The translations under genes and the position numbers were made by a program. From contig JAGCNZ010000022.1 of the NCBI GenBank assembly GCA_017645655.1, positions 1 to 64,000 of the forward strand: 64,000 nucleotides of DNA. The letters are read 5' to 3'. The notes below the pieces were generated by a model. The model saw nothing but the letters and a program-made list of their open reading frames with translations, was not told where the DNA came from and did not search any database. Source of the stretch: Bacteroidaceae bacterium (lineage in GTDB: Bacteria > Bacteroidota > Bacteroidia > Bacteroidales > Bacteroidaceae). Position 1 is the first letter of the stretch. Each line of letters opens with the position of its first letter. Positions 25,905-34,491 of this stretch are shown here, piece by piece.

Positions 25905-26875
25905 GATATCATACGTTCTTGAGCGATAGCAATCTCTTGCATTATTCTCGTTAAATACGGAATGATAATGTGACATTCCTGCCTGTTCTCCATGAGAGAA
26001 AGGAACTCCCGGAACTCATAACTGAGCCTGTGACGTCCTTTCTCGCTTTGATAGGTGACAGGCTCCTGGCCACGCAGGTGAACGGTAAAGGAGTCGAGGA
26101 TGCTCACGGAACCGTGTACTTCAATATAACCCTCTTCGCCTTGGATGCAGCCATACGATAAACCGTCGGAATCCTTTGAGGCACTCAGCACTGCAAGCGA
26201 GGTAGGGTAGTGACAGAGAAGTGTTCCGCTGGTGTCGATGCCGTTGTAACCTCGGTTACATTCATAGCGAATGGTGCGCGGAGGACCAAGCAAAGCAATC
26301 GTGAAACACAGGTTATAAACGTTGAGATCGGCAAGCGTTCCGCCAGCCATAGCAGGGTCGAAGACCGGAGTTAACTCGCCGTTCAAGTAACGATCATAGC
26401 GACTACTGCGTTGCGCAAAGTTGCAATGAACCATCCGAATCGTGCCAAGTTTGGGCAAGAAGCCTTGCAACTGCCTGAAAAGAGGCATATAAAGCAGAGA
26501 ATAAGCCGGCAGACAATAGACGCAACGCTGTATTGCAGTATCGATAAGTTCCTCAGTCTGAACACGATCCACCGCGATAGGTTTCTCTACAATCACATTC
26601 TTTCCGGCCATCATCGCCTGCATCGCATACTCATAATGCACGTGATTTGCGTTGGCGACATACACGAAATCAGCCTCCGCTTCTTGAAGCATTCGCTGAT
26701 AATCCGTGTAAACATAGCCAGTTTGAGCATAGGCCTTACAAAGGTCGATAGCATGTTCGACACTTTTCTCGCGGGCAAAAATGCCAGTCACCTCAATCTC
26801 GCCAGCAAACTCGTCGTGCAGCATCTGCAAGACTTCCTCGGCAATCTTTCCCGTGCCTGCAATCGAAATCTTCAT
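25901..26875 (-). CDS. Gfo/Idh/MocA family oxidoreductase
   Basis: A 324-residue NAD(P)-dependent oxidoreductase. The Rossmann motif is G-T-G-K-I-A (7-12), the conserved E-K-P-I-A sits near residue 96, and the family's C-terminal beta-sheet domain follows. No signal peptide, so it is cytoplasmic. These enzymes oxidise or reduce sugars and inositols; the exact substrate cannot be read. It is the first gene of a two-gene operon with the sulfatase (ATGA overlap), which suggests handling a sugar released after desulfation. Confidence 0.9.
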   Translation of the reverse strand: MKISIAGTGKIAEEVLQMLHDEFAGEIEVTGIFAREKSVEHAIDLCKAYAQTGYVYTDYQRMLQEAEADFVYVANANHVHYEYAMQAMMAGKNVIVEKPIAVDRVQTEELIDTAIQRCVYCLPAYSLLYMPLFRQLQGFLPKLGTIRMVHCNFAQRSSRYDRYLNGELTPVFDPAMAGGTLADLNVYNLCFTIALLGPPRTIRYECNRGYNGIDTSGTLLCHYPTSLAVLSASKDSDGLSYGCIQGEEGYIEVHGSVSILDSFTVHLRGQEPVTYQSEKGRHRLSYEFREFLSLMENRQECHIIIPYLTRIMQEIAIAQERMIS

Positions 26876-26902
26876 TTTCTAATATCATTTTCGTTTCAGC
26901 CA

Positions 26903-26933
26903 CAAAGTTAGTCAATTTAATCGAAAGGGCAAA
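26903..26933 (-). promoter_or_regulatory. promoter of the oxidoreductase-sulfatase operon
   Basis: On the minus strand: TTTG (26930-26933), 19 nt, TAACTTTG (26903-26910). Start codon 28 bases downstream. Confidence 0.75.
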
Positions 26934-27019
26934 ACAATTCATACGAAAAGCCAAAACATTTCGTTCAAAATCCCCAAACAGGTGATTACCCATGTATTTT
27001 CTATAATTGTTACTAAACA

Positions 27020-27039
27020 TAACGTCTATTAGAACGTTA
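27020..27039. promoter_or_regulatory. inverted repeat, possible operator
   Basis: TAACGT-CTATTAGA-ACGTTA is a perfect 6-bp inverted repeat with 8-nt spacer. It sits in the 292-base divergent region between the oxidoreductase and fabD, about 105 bases upstream of the fabD -7 box. Confidence 0.35.
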
Positions 27040-27124
27040 GCAAATGGTATGACTTATATCAATAAATAATGTACGCGCGCAGAGATAATTGCATACTTAA
27101 CGCTGTCATGTGAATAATTATTTG

Positions 27125-27133
27125 TATCTTTGC
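27125..27133 (+). promoter_or_regulatory. promoter -7 box of fabD
   Basis: TATCTTTGC, 34 bases before the fabD start; no good TTTG element at the expected distance. Confidence 0.65.
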
Positions 27134-27167
27134 GGCGCAAAAGAAATTAAATTAAACCAGAATAAAC

Positions 27168-28067
27168 ATGAAAGCATTTGTATTTCCCGGTCAAGGAGCT
27201 CAGTTCACAGGCATGGGCAAAGAGCTTTACGACACGAATCCTAAGGCAAAAGAACTTTTCGAAAAAGCAAACGAGATACTTGGTTTCCGCATTACAGACA
27301 TTATGTTCGAGGGAACTGAGGATGAGTTGAAGCAAACAAAGGTGACTCAACCTGCCGTTTTTCTCCATAGTGTAATCACGGCAATCTGCATGGGCGAAGC
27401 CTTCAAACCTGATATGGTTGGCGGTCACAGCTTGGGAGAGTTCAGCGCGCTGGTGGCTGCAGGAGCACTTTCCTTTGAAGATGGTCTGCGACTTGTCCAT
27501 GCTCGTGCGTTGGCGATGCAGAAAGCTTGCGAAGCAGCTCCCAGTACTATGGCCGCTATCATCAACCTTCCTGATGAAACAGTCGAGCAAATCTGTGCTG
27601 AGGTGACTGCAGAAGGCAACGGAGTTGTCGTGCCAGCCAACTATAATTGCCCAGGTCAGTTGGTCATCAGCGGCAATGTCGAGGAGATTAACACCGCTTG
27701 TGAGAGGCTGAAGGAGGCAGGTGCGAAGCGTGCTATCGTGTTGCCTGTCGGCGGTGCATTCCATAGTCCTCTCATGCAACCTGCTAAGGACGAGCTTCAG
27801 GCAGCCATTGAGAAGACGGAGTTTCACACGCCTTCCTGCCCCATCTATCAGAATGTAGATGCCAAAGCTCACACGGATGCAGCAGAAATTAAGCAGAATC
27901 TTATTGCTCAGTTGACTGCTTCTGTTCGGTGGACACAAGAGGTGCAGAACATGCTTGCTGCAGGTGCAACGGAGTTCACAGAATGTGGTCCTGGCCGAGC
28001 ACTGCAGGGTATGATCACGAAGATTGCTAAAGGCATCGAAGGCATAACGATAGACGGCATCCAATAA
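27168..28067 (+). CDS. fabD: malonyl-CoA:ACP transacylase FabD
   Basis: FabD moves malonyl groups from CoA to acyl carrier protein in fatty acid synthesis. The 299 residues contain F-P-G-Q-G-A-Q (6-12), the nucleophile Ser88 in G-H-S-L-G-E, His199 in A-F-H-S-P-L-M, and N-Y-N-C-P-G-Q. The length is typical. It stands apart from other fab genes here. An alpha-amylase gene starts one base after its stop. Confidence 0.96.
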   Translation: MKAFVFPGQGAQFTGMGKELYDTNPKAKELFEKANEILGFRITDIMFEGTEDELKQTKVTQPAVFLHSVITAICMGEAFKPDMVGGHSLGEFSALVAAGALSFEDGLRLVHARALAMQKACEAAPSTMAAIINLPDETVEQICAEVTAEGNGVVVPANYNCPGQLVISGNVEEINTACERLKEAGAKRAIVLPVGGAFHSPLMQPAKDELQAAIEKTEFHTPSCPIYQNVDAKAHTDAAEIKQNLIAQLTASVRWTQEVQNMLAAGATEFTECGPGRALQGMITKIAKGIEGITIDGIQ

Positions 28068-28068
28068 C

Positions 28069-29706
28069 ATGACCATCTATCAGGTCTTCACCCGCCTTTT
28101 CGGCAACGACAAGGCAGTCTGCATCCCTTCCGGTACCAGACAAGAGAACGGATGTGGCACGTTACAAGACTTTACAGCCAAGGCTTTGGAGCACATCCGA
28201 ACCCTTGGCTGTACTCATATTTGGTACACCGGAATCATCGAGCACGCCAGCAAAACCGACTATTCTGGGCTTGGTATTCCGGTCGACAACCCTGATGTAG
28301 TGAAGGGCGAGGCAGGCAGTCCGTATGCGATTCGCGACTACTATGACGTCGATCCGGACCTTGCGAAAGACCCAACGAAACGCCTACACGAGTTCGAACT
28401 CTTGGTGGAACGGACACACAAGGCAGGACTGAAGGTCATCATCGACTTCGTGCCCAATCATGTTGCCCGCCAATATCACTCGGATGCAAATCCTGAAGGC
28501 GTTCGCGACCTAGGTGAAGACGACGACAAAACCTGCGCTTTCTCGCCTCGGAACAACTTCTACTACATTCCTGAGGAACGTTTGAACCTCGGTAACATCT
28601 TGCCACAAAGCACTTATCAAGAGGTTCCGGCAAAGGCTACGGGCAACGACAATTTCTCGTCTTGGCCATCAAAGAACGATTGGTATGAGACCGTGAAGCT
28701 CAACTACGGCATCGATTATGTTGGTGGCAGGCAGGGTCACTTCTCCCCTACTCCAGACACGTGGCACAAGATGCTGCAGATTCTTCTCTATTGGGCCTCG
28801 AAAGGTATCGACGGATTCCGTTGCGATATGGCTGAGATGGTGCCTGTCGAGTTCTGGGAATGGGCGTTGCCTCAGGTAAAAAAGGCTTTCCCAAACATCA
28901 TTTTTATTGCCGAAGTTTATAATCCCAGCCTTTATCGCGACTACATCCATCGAGGCCATTTCGATTATCTCTACGACAAAGTTGGGCTTTACGACACGCT
29001 TCTGAATGTGTGTCGAGGTCAGAGCACACACAGTATCACAGCCTGTTGGCAAGCGGTTGACGACATTCGAAGCCACATGCTCAACTTCCTCGAGAACCAC
29101 GATGAACAGCGACTTGCAAGCGATTTCCTGCTTGGTGATGCAAGAAGGGCTTTGCCGGCACTTCTCGTCAGCAGCCTTATGCCCTCCCCTTTCATGCTCT
29201 ATTTCGGGCAGGAACTTGGCGAGCAAGGTATGGATGCAGAAGGTTTCAGCGGCCGAGACGGGCGAACTACGATTTTCGACTATTGGAGCGTGCCCACCAT
29301 TCGACGTTGGCGAAACAAAGGTCGCTTTGATGGAAAACTGCTGACTGCAGACGAGTCGTCTCTGAGAAAGACTTATCAAACTATACTGAACCTTCGAGAG
29401 CAGGAACTTTATGCAGATGGCGGCTTCTACGACCTGATGTATGCCAACCTGCATCTGCAGCGACAATATGCCTTCATCCGTCATACGGGCAAGAAATTCG
29501 CTTTGATAGTAGCCAACTTCTCCGACCAAGAAGAGACGATTATGCTTTGTATTCCGAAGCATTTCTTTGCGTTCGCAGGGGTTAAAGAAAAGGAAAAGGT
29601 GTCAATCTGTAATGTTCTGGGTAACAACAAACTGACAATCTCATTCAATTCTCACAAGCCTATCAAACTCACGCTCCCAGCCAACTTCGGAATCATCCTG
29701 TGTTAA
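28069..29706 (+). CDS. cytosolic GH13 alpha-amylase family enzyme
   Basis: This 545-residue protein lacks a signal peptide. GH13 regions are present: region I V-I-I-D-F-V-P-N-H-V; region II G-F-R-C-D-M-A-E, with the nucleophile Asp in C-D-M; region III I-F-I-A-E-V-Y, with the acid Glu; region IV L-N-F-L-E-N-H-D-E-Q-R. It acts on alpha-glucans or maltooligosaccharides inside the cell. It directly follows fabD and probably shares its transcript. The stop codon lies inside the first unit of the CGTGTTAAG array downstream. Confidence 0.9.
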   Translation: MTIYQVFTRLFGNDKAVCIPSGTRQENGCGTLQDFTAKALEHIRTLGCTHIWYTGIIEHASKTDYSGLGIPVDNPDVVKGEAGSPYAIRDYYDVDPDLAKDPTKRLHEFELLVERTHKAGLKVIIDFVPNHVARQYHSDANPEGVRDLGEDDDKTCAFSPRNNFYYIPEERLNLGNILPQSTYQEVPAKATGNDNFSSWPSKNDWYETVKLNYGIDYVGGRQGHFSPTPDTWHKMLQILLYWASKGIDGFRCDMAEMVPVEFWEWALPQVKKAFPNIIFIAEVYNPSLYRDYIHRGHFDYLYDKVGLYDTLLNVCRGQSTHSITACWQAVDDIRSHMLNFLENHDEQRLASDFLLGDARRALPALLVSSLMPSPFMLYFGQELGEQGMDAEGFSGRDGRTTIFDYWSVPTIRRWRNKGRFDGKLLTADESSLRKTYQTILNLREQELYADGGFYDLMYANLHLQRQYAFIRHTGKKFALIVANFSDQEETIMLCIPKHFFAFAGVKEKEKVSICNVLGNNKLTISFNSHKPIKLTLPANFGIILC

Positions 29707-29790
29707 GTTGACAAACTACACGTGTGAAAATTCCAAATTAAACGTGTTAAGTTTGGCATTTTCACGTGTGTTGTTTTCAAACCACATTAG
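29698..29790 (+). repeat. 22-nt periodic CGTGTTAAG array (copy E)
   Basis: Units begin near 29698, 29720, 29742 and 29764, 22 nt apart. The first (ctgtgttaagttgacaaact) includes the last codons and stop of the amylase gene. The array ends about 30 bases before the next promoter. Confidence 0.75.
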
Positions 29791-29817
29791 CCCCGACGAC
29801 TTTTTCCTCTCTTTTTC

Positions 29818-29848
29818 TTTGTTAGGAAAGGATAATTCGTTAACTTTG
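29818..29848 (+). promoter_or_regulatory. promoter of the GH27 gene
   Basis: TTTG (29818-29821), 19 nt, TAACTTTG (29841-29848), 20 bases before the start codon. Confidence 0.8.
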
Positions 29849-29868
29849 TAGGCAAAAATAAACAACAG

Positions 29869-32532
29869 ATGAAACATTTTCTCTTATCTGCAAGCATATT
29901 CCTTGTCCAAGCTATTTGCGTACATTCACAAGTGGAGACTCCTACGATGGGATGGAGTTCGTGGAATACTTTTTCGGTGAACATCTCGGAAGACATCATA
30001 AAGGGGCAGGCCGATGCGATGGTCTCACAAGGCTTGAAGGACGCGGGCTACCAATATATCAACATCGACGACGGTTTTCAGTATGGCCGCACGGCACAAG
30101 GAAAAGTTCGCATTCACCCGCAACGTTTCCCTCATGGACTGAAGGTTGTGAGCGACTACATTCACTCCAAAGGCCTTAAGGCAGGCATCTACAGCGATGC
30201 TGGCGATTGTACTTGCGGCAGTATCAGTAACGGAGACACGAGAAACACGAATGTCGGTTTCTATGGCTACGAGCAAGTGGATGCCGACTACTACTTCAAA
30301 GAACTTGAGTTCGACTTCATCAAGGTTGATTATTGCGGGGGAAACCACGCAGGACTGAACGAGCAGGAACAATATACGGCGATTCATAATGCTATTGTAA
30401 ACACGGGAAAAGACGTGCGCTACAACCTTTGCAGATGGGCTTATCCGGGTACTTGGTGCCACGACATCTCGACATCTTGGCGAACGACGGGTGATATCTA
30501 CGACGGTTGGGCGTCCGTGAAGGGCATTCTTGCCGAGAATCTCTATCTGTCGGCCTATTGCTATGATGGCTGTTACAACGATATGGACATGCTGGAAGTC
30601 GGGCGTTCCATGTCGGAAGAAGAGGATAAGACGCACTTCGGAATGTGGTGCATCATGTCGAGTCCCCTGCTTATCGGATGCAACATGGCAACCATCAAGG
30701 AGCGTCCATTAGCGCTCTTGAAGAACCCGGAACTCATTGCTTTGAACCAAGACCCGTTAGGTTTGCAGGCTTATGTCGTGCAGCATATAGGTGAGACATA
30801 CGTTCTTGTGAAAGACATACTGACCCTGCACGGCAATACACGAGCGGTGGCGCTCTACAATCCTTCAGATAGAGAAGAAGAGATGTGCATCAGTTTCAGC
30901 GAAGTTGACTTGGGAGGTCGGGTGCAAGTGCGTGATTTGTTTGAGCATCAGGACTTAGGAGAGATGGAAGGTGGCCTGTCTGTCTTGGTTCCGCCTCATG
31001 CTACGCGTATCTACAAACTGCAGGCTGAAACGCGACTGGAACGTTGTATCTATGAAGCCGAGACTGCCTTCCTGCACGATTATCAAGAGATATACAACAA
31101 TCAATCGCTTGGGACGGCCATTTATGAAACAAACTCATCGGCTAGCGGTGGCGCCTCAGTAGGCTGGTTGGGCGGAAAACGTAGCAACTCACTGCTTTGG
31201 AAAGATGTCTATGTAATAGAGGAAGCCGACTATACGGTGCATTTCAGTGTTGCCTCTAGCGAATCCCGCACTTTTACTGTCTTGCTGAATGGCGAGGAGG
31301 TGGGGACTATTAACGCCATGACCAACGGCTGGGGCACCTTCAAGGAGTACACTATGACGCTCCACCTCAGTGCAGGTTCCAATACCATCGAGATGTATAA
31401 CGAAAGCGGATGGATGCCGAATGTGGACTATATGAGCCTCGAGAAAGTTGGTGAGAGCACCATCAATACCCGCCGATTGGAAGAGATAAGAATGCAGCTT
31501 TCAGTCATGGCAAACAACAATCAACTGACCGACCGCTTGCATCAGGACATAGAAAAACTGCTCCAACGAGCAATGTCAAACTCGCTCACAAACAGTCAGA
31601 TAACGTCTCTCATCAGCGAGGTCAAGACCATGCAAAATACCATCAGTCAGATTCTGCCACTCCTCGAAGAATACCGCTTCTGGAGAGAGTATGCGGAAAA
31701 GAACGTGAATGCAAGCCTCGAATCATCTGCACTCAACACATTCATCTCGAAGTTAACGAGATGCGACGGCACTCTTTCCAGAGCCAACACACAGAGTCAG
31801 GTGGACAGCGCCCTGAGTTCTTTGAAGTCGGCTATTACGACATATCTGAAGAACACAAATGCCGTGCCTAAATATGGCGAATATCTCGACATGACGATGT
31901 TTGTCGTCAACCCTGACTTCTCTGTGAAAGAGGGATGGGAAGGCGAGCCAACCTACCGCGATGGATGCGCCGAAGGGTACAACAAAGCGTTCGACATCTA
32001 CCAGATTCTATCGAACATGAGGCCAGGAGTTTACACCGTGATGTGCAACGCTCTGTACAGACCGAAGAGTAACGACGGAGGTGTAGCCTACAGAGCAGGC
32101 ACGGAGAACATTCAGGCCTACCTTTATGTGAACGATAAAAAAGTGAAGGTGAAATCGCTTTATTCAGAGGTTTGGCCCGACGCATCACAATATGGTTCAG
32201 TAGATAACCAGAATGGCTATCCACACAGCATGCGTGCAGCAGGCATTCGCTTTGCCGAGGGATGTTATCAGAACGTATTGGAATATACCTTGGATGCAAA
32301 GGGAACGCTCAGGTTCGGACTTAAAGCTGAGACAGGCGGCAACGATAATTGGTGCTGCTTCGACAACTTTGTGCTCTACTACCAAGCAACCCCCGACTTC
32401 TACGACGGGATAGAACAGGTGCAATCCTCAAAGAAAAAGAACGCGAGGACTTATAGTATTCAAGGCTACGAAGTGGATGAAAGCCAGAAAGGTCTCGTTA
32501 TCCGAAACGGCAAAAAGATACTGAAGAAATAA
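29869..32532 (+). CDS. secreted multidomain GH27 alpha-galactosidase-like enzyme
   Basis: This protein has 887 residues: signal peptide (1-20), GH27 catalytic barrel (about 24-300), antiparallel C-terminal domain to about 385, a CBM6/35-like sandwich (about 390-520, Y-E-A-E-T-A-F at its start), a helical linker (about 525-665), a second beta-sandwich (about 670-845), and the short sorting tail with N-G-K-K-I-L-K-K. The nucleophile is Asp154 in F-I-K-V-D-Y-C-G-G; the acid/base Asp is in Y-N-D-M-D-M-L-E-V-G (236-245). GH27 enzymes remove terminal alpha-galactose or alpha-N-acetylgalactosamine. The extra modules point to binding of large glycans at the surface. It has its own promoter. Confidence 0.92.
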   Translation: MKHFLLSASIFLVQAICVHSQVETPTMGWSSWNTFSVNISEDIIKGQADAMVSQGLKDAGYQYINIDDGFQYGRTAQGKVRIHPQRFPHGLKVVSDYIHSKGLKAGIYSDAGDCTCGSISNGDTRNTNVGFYGYEQVDADYYFKELEFDFIKVDYCGGNHAGLNEQEQYTAIHNAIVNTGKDVRYNLCRWAYPGTWCHDISTSWRTTGDIYDGWASVKGILAENLYLSAYCYDGCYNDMDMLEVGRSMSEEEDKTHFGMWCIMSSPLLIGCNMATIKERPLALLKNPELIALNQDPLGLQAYVVQHIGETYVLVKDILTLHGNTRAVALYNPSDREEEMCISFSEVDLGGRVQVRDLFEHQDLGEMEGGLSVLVPPHATRIYKLQAETRLERCIYEAETAFLHDYQEIYNNQSLGTAIYETNSSASGGASVGWLGGKRSNSLLWKDVYVIEEADYTVHFSVASSESRTFTVLLNGEEVGTINAMTNGWGTFKEYTMTLHLSAGSNTIEMYNESGWMPNVDYMSLEKVGESTINTRRLEEIRMQLSVMANNNQLTDRLHQDIEKLLQRAMSNSLTNSQITSLISEVKTMQNTISQILPLLEEYRFWREYAEKNVNASLESSALNTFISKLTRCDGTLSRANTQSQVDSALSSLKSAITTYLKNTNAVPKYGEYLDMTMFVVNPDFSVKEGWEGEPTYRDGCAEGYNKAFDIYQILSNMRPGVYTVMCNALYRPKSNDGGVAYRAGTENIQAYLYVNDKKVKVKSLYSEVWPDASQYGSVDNQNGYPHSMRAAGIRFAEGCYQNVLEYTLDAKGTLRFGLKAETGGNDNWCCFDNFVLYYQATPDFYDGIEQVQSSKKKNARTYSIQGYEVDESQKGLVIRNGKKILKK

Positions 32533-32604
32533 CGTCACCTGCAAGGATCGAAAACATCACACGTGACGATTGCAAATAGACTCCGTTAAGAACAACAATG
32601 CTGG
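32532..32604 (+). repeat. short ACGTG/CCGTTAAG array (copy F)
   Basis: ACGTC overlaps the GH27 stop at 32532, ACGTG is at 32561 and CCGTTAAG at 32583; only the last step is 22 nt. A degenerate member of the intergenic family. Confidence 0.4.
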
Positions 32605-32661
32605 CTGGATATTTGAAAGAGTTATTTGCACCTTTTTGTTCGATCGGCACTCTTTCGCCCA

Positions 32662-33262
32662 TCATCTAACGCAGACCTTGCTTTGCTCGGTATGACCATC
32701 CTTATAGCGTACTACTTTGATATGTATGCCTCTTGCAGGATGAAACACACGCATTCCACTGATAGTATAGTAGCTGACACTCTCTATTTCGCCAGGAAAG
32801 ATTTGAGAAATAATCGCATTTGGTGTTGTATCTAACCAACTGTCGTAGGAGGTCTGCATGTTGTGAGTCCCAATGGTCGGATGGTAGAACTTCCAGCTGG
32901 TCGTTCCTCCGTCCGGGTATCTCCCCACTGTTTCTTTCGCTGAATGTGTGCCATAGCATAGAGAATCTCTCCATCGTCCATCTGAAGATTGCAGGACCAA
33001 AAGGCCGTTATCGACAATCTTCAATTTGAATGGAAGATGCAGTTCGGATATAGAAGGTTTGCCGTCGCACCACACTATCAAATGACCACTTGGCTGTATG
33101 ATGGTGTTTACCTCGCTCCCTGCATCAATCTGATATTTGCCCTGGTCATCCTCATCAACACAAAAAAAAACACTGCGCCACATCAATGGCTTCTTGTCCT
33201 CGCGAATGATATTCAAGACTGCATGGACTGGCAATTATTTCAGTTTTTCCTTGTCGAAAAGG
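32662..33262 (-). pseudogene. broken lamin-tail-domain protein
   Basis: The minus-strand frame (32662-33234) encodes the second half of a lamin-tail domain: G-K-Y-Q-I-D-A-G, G-H-L-I-V-W-C-D-G, L-P-F-K-L-K, V-G-R-Y-P-D-G-G, then the sorting-tail-like S-Y-Y-T-I-S-G-M-R-V. The first half of the domain appears in another frame (E-Y-H-S-R-G-Q-E-A-I-D-V) and joins it only across a run of nine T (minus strand, about 33161-33170). The sequence also lacks a signal peptide and any usual N-terminal partner domain. This suggests a frameshift plus 5' truncation. A sequencing error in the homopolymer could mimic the frameshift but not the missing N-terminus. Confidence 0.5.
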
Positions 33263-33341
33263 GCTATTCTTTGTCTGACTTCGGACTGGAAATTGTTTTA
33301 TACCTTTCTTGCACTCTCTTGTGTGAATTGATGTGTCCCGG

Positions 33342-34121
33342 TTACTTCGGTTCTTCGCCTTCTGTATAGCTTTCCAGATAGAGTTGCTCGCCATTATAGA
33401 CGGCATACGTGAACTGCGAAATCCAGTCGCCCAGGACGAGGACGCGTGTTAGATGAGTCAGCGCAAGGTCGAGTTCGATGTGACGATGCCCGAAGATGAA
33501 GAAATCCACGTCGGGATGCTCCTTCAGATACTGCTTTGCAAAGATGATGAGCGGCTCTTTGTCTTCGCCCTGATAAGGCGGTTCGCCACCATTCCCATCC
33601 TGAGAAACCTCGTGTTTCATGCGGCTGCGCTTGGCCCAATTCAGTCCGAAAGGCACTCCGATGGCTGGGTGCAGCCAGCGGAAACACCACTGACAGAACT
33701 TGTTGTGGAAGATGCTGCGGATCAATTTGAACTTCCAATCTCGGTCGCCAAGCCCGTCGCCATGAGCAAGATAGAACGTCTGGTCGCCTATCTCCAAAGT
33801 GAGAGGCTGGGGATGCAACGTCACGCCGCACTCCTTCTCCAAGTAGTCGAGGCACCAGATGTCGTGGTTGCCGGTAAAGTAATGTACTTCGATTCCCATG
33901 TCGGTCAGTTCGCTGACCTTGCCCAGGAAACGAGTAAAGCCTTTAGGCACAACGCTTTGATACTCGAACCAAAAGTCGAACATGTCACCAAGCATGTAGA
34001 TGGCGCCCGCTTTATCCTTGATTTCATCGAGGAAACGAACCAGTCTTCTTTCTTGCTGACGACGATGCGGAATGGCCAGACTGCCGAGATGTGCGTCGCA
34101 TATAAAGTAAATGTTCTTCAT
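33342..34121 (-). CDS. lpxH: UDP-2,3-diacylglucosamine diphosphatase LpxH
   Basis: A metallophosphoesterase that makes lipid X in the lipid A pathway, at the inner face of the cytoplasmic membrane. The 259 residues show D-A-H-L-G (9-13, in place of D-x-H-L), G-D-M-F-D-F-W-F-E-Y, G-N-H-D-I-W, A-H-G-D-G-L-G and the final G-H-R-H. It is the last gene of a six-gene minus-strand operon beginning with hisS. Confidence 0.9.
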   Translation of the reverse strand: MKNIYFICDAHLGSLAIPHRRQQERRLVRFLDEIKDKAGAIYMLGDMFDFWFEYQSVVPKGFTRFLGKVSELTDMGIEVHYFTGNHDIWCLDYLEKECGVTLHPQPLTLEIGDQTFYLAHGDGLGDRDWKFKLIRSIFHNKFCQWCFRWLHPAIGVPFGLNWAKRSRMKHEVSQDGNGGEPPYQGEDKEPLIIFAKQYLKEHPDVDFFIFGHRHIELDLALTHLTRVLVLGDWISQFTYAVYNGEQLYLESYTEGEEPK

Positions 34122-34145
34122 CGCTCTATGTTCTGTGTTCTATGT

Positions 34146-34484
34146 TTACAGGAATCCAAGTTCCATCTTTGCTTCTTCGCTCATCATATCCTTGTCCCAT
34201 TCAGGCTCGAAGACAAGGTTTACTTCGACCTTTTCAATGCCCGTAATGGTCTCAAGCTTCTGTCGAACGTCCTCGACAATGAAGTCGGCTGCGGGACAAT
34301 TGGGTGCCGTCAGGGTCATATCGACACTCAGCACGGTGTTTTCCTCGCTGAGTTCTATGCGATAGATGAGCCCCAAGTCGTATATGTTGACAGGAATCTC
34401 GGGGTCGAAGACCGTCTTGAGCACCTCAATCACGCGTTCCTGCATCTCCAGTTCGGTGTTGACATTCGTCTGATTTTCCGTCAT
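34146..34484 (-). CDS. MIP18/DUF59-family iron-sulfur assembly protein
   Basis: A 112-residue protein of the SufT/PaaD-like family involved in Fe-S cluster maturation. It shows F-D-P-E-I-P-V-N-I-Y-D-L-G-L-I-Y and the conserved cysteine in T-A-P-N-C-P-A-A-D. The start at M-T-E-N-Q is chosen because it follows the radC stop by 7 bases; an earlier in-frame ATG would overlap radC. The N-terminal 15 residues are polar and variable. Confidence 0.88.
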   Translation of the reverse strand: MTENQTNVNTELEMQERVIEVLKTVFDPEIPVNIYDLGLIYRIELSEENTVLSVDMTLTAPNCPAADFIVEDVRQKLETITGIEKVEVNLVFEPEWDKDMMSEEAKMELGFL

Positions 34485-34491
34485 ATCTTCA

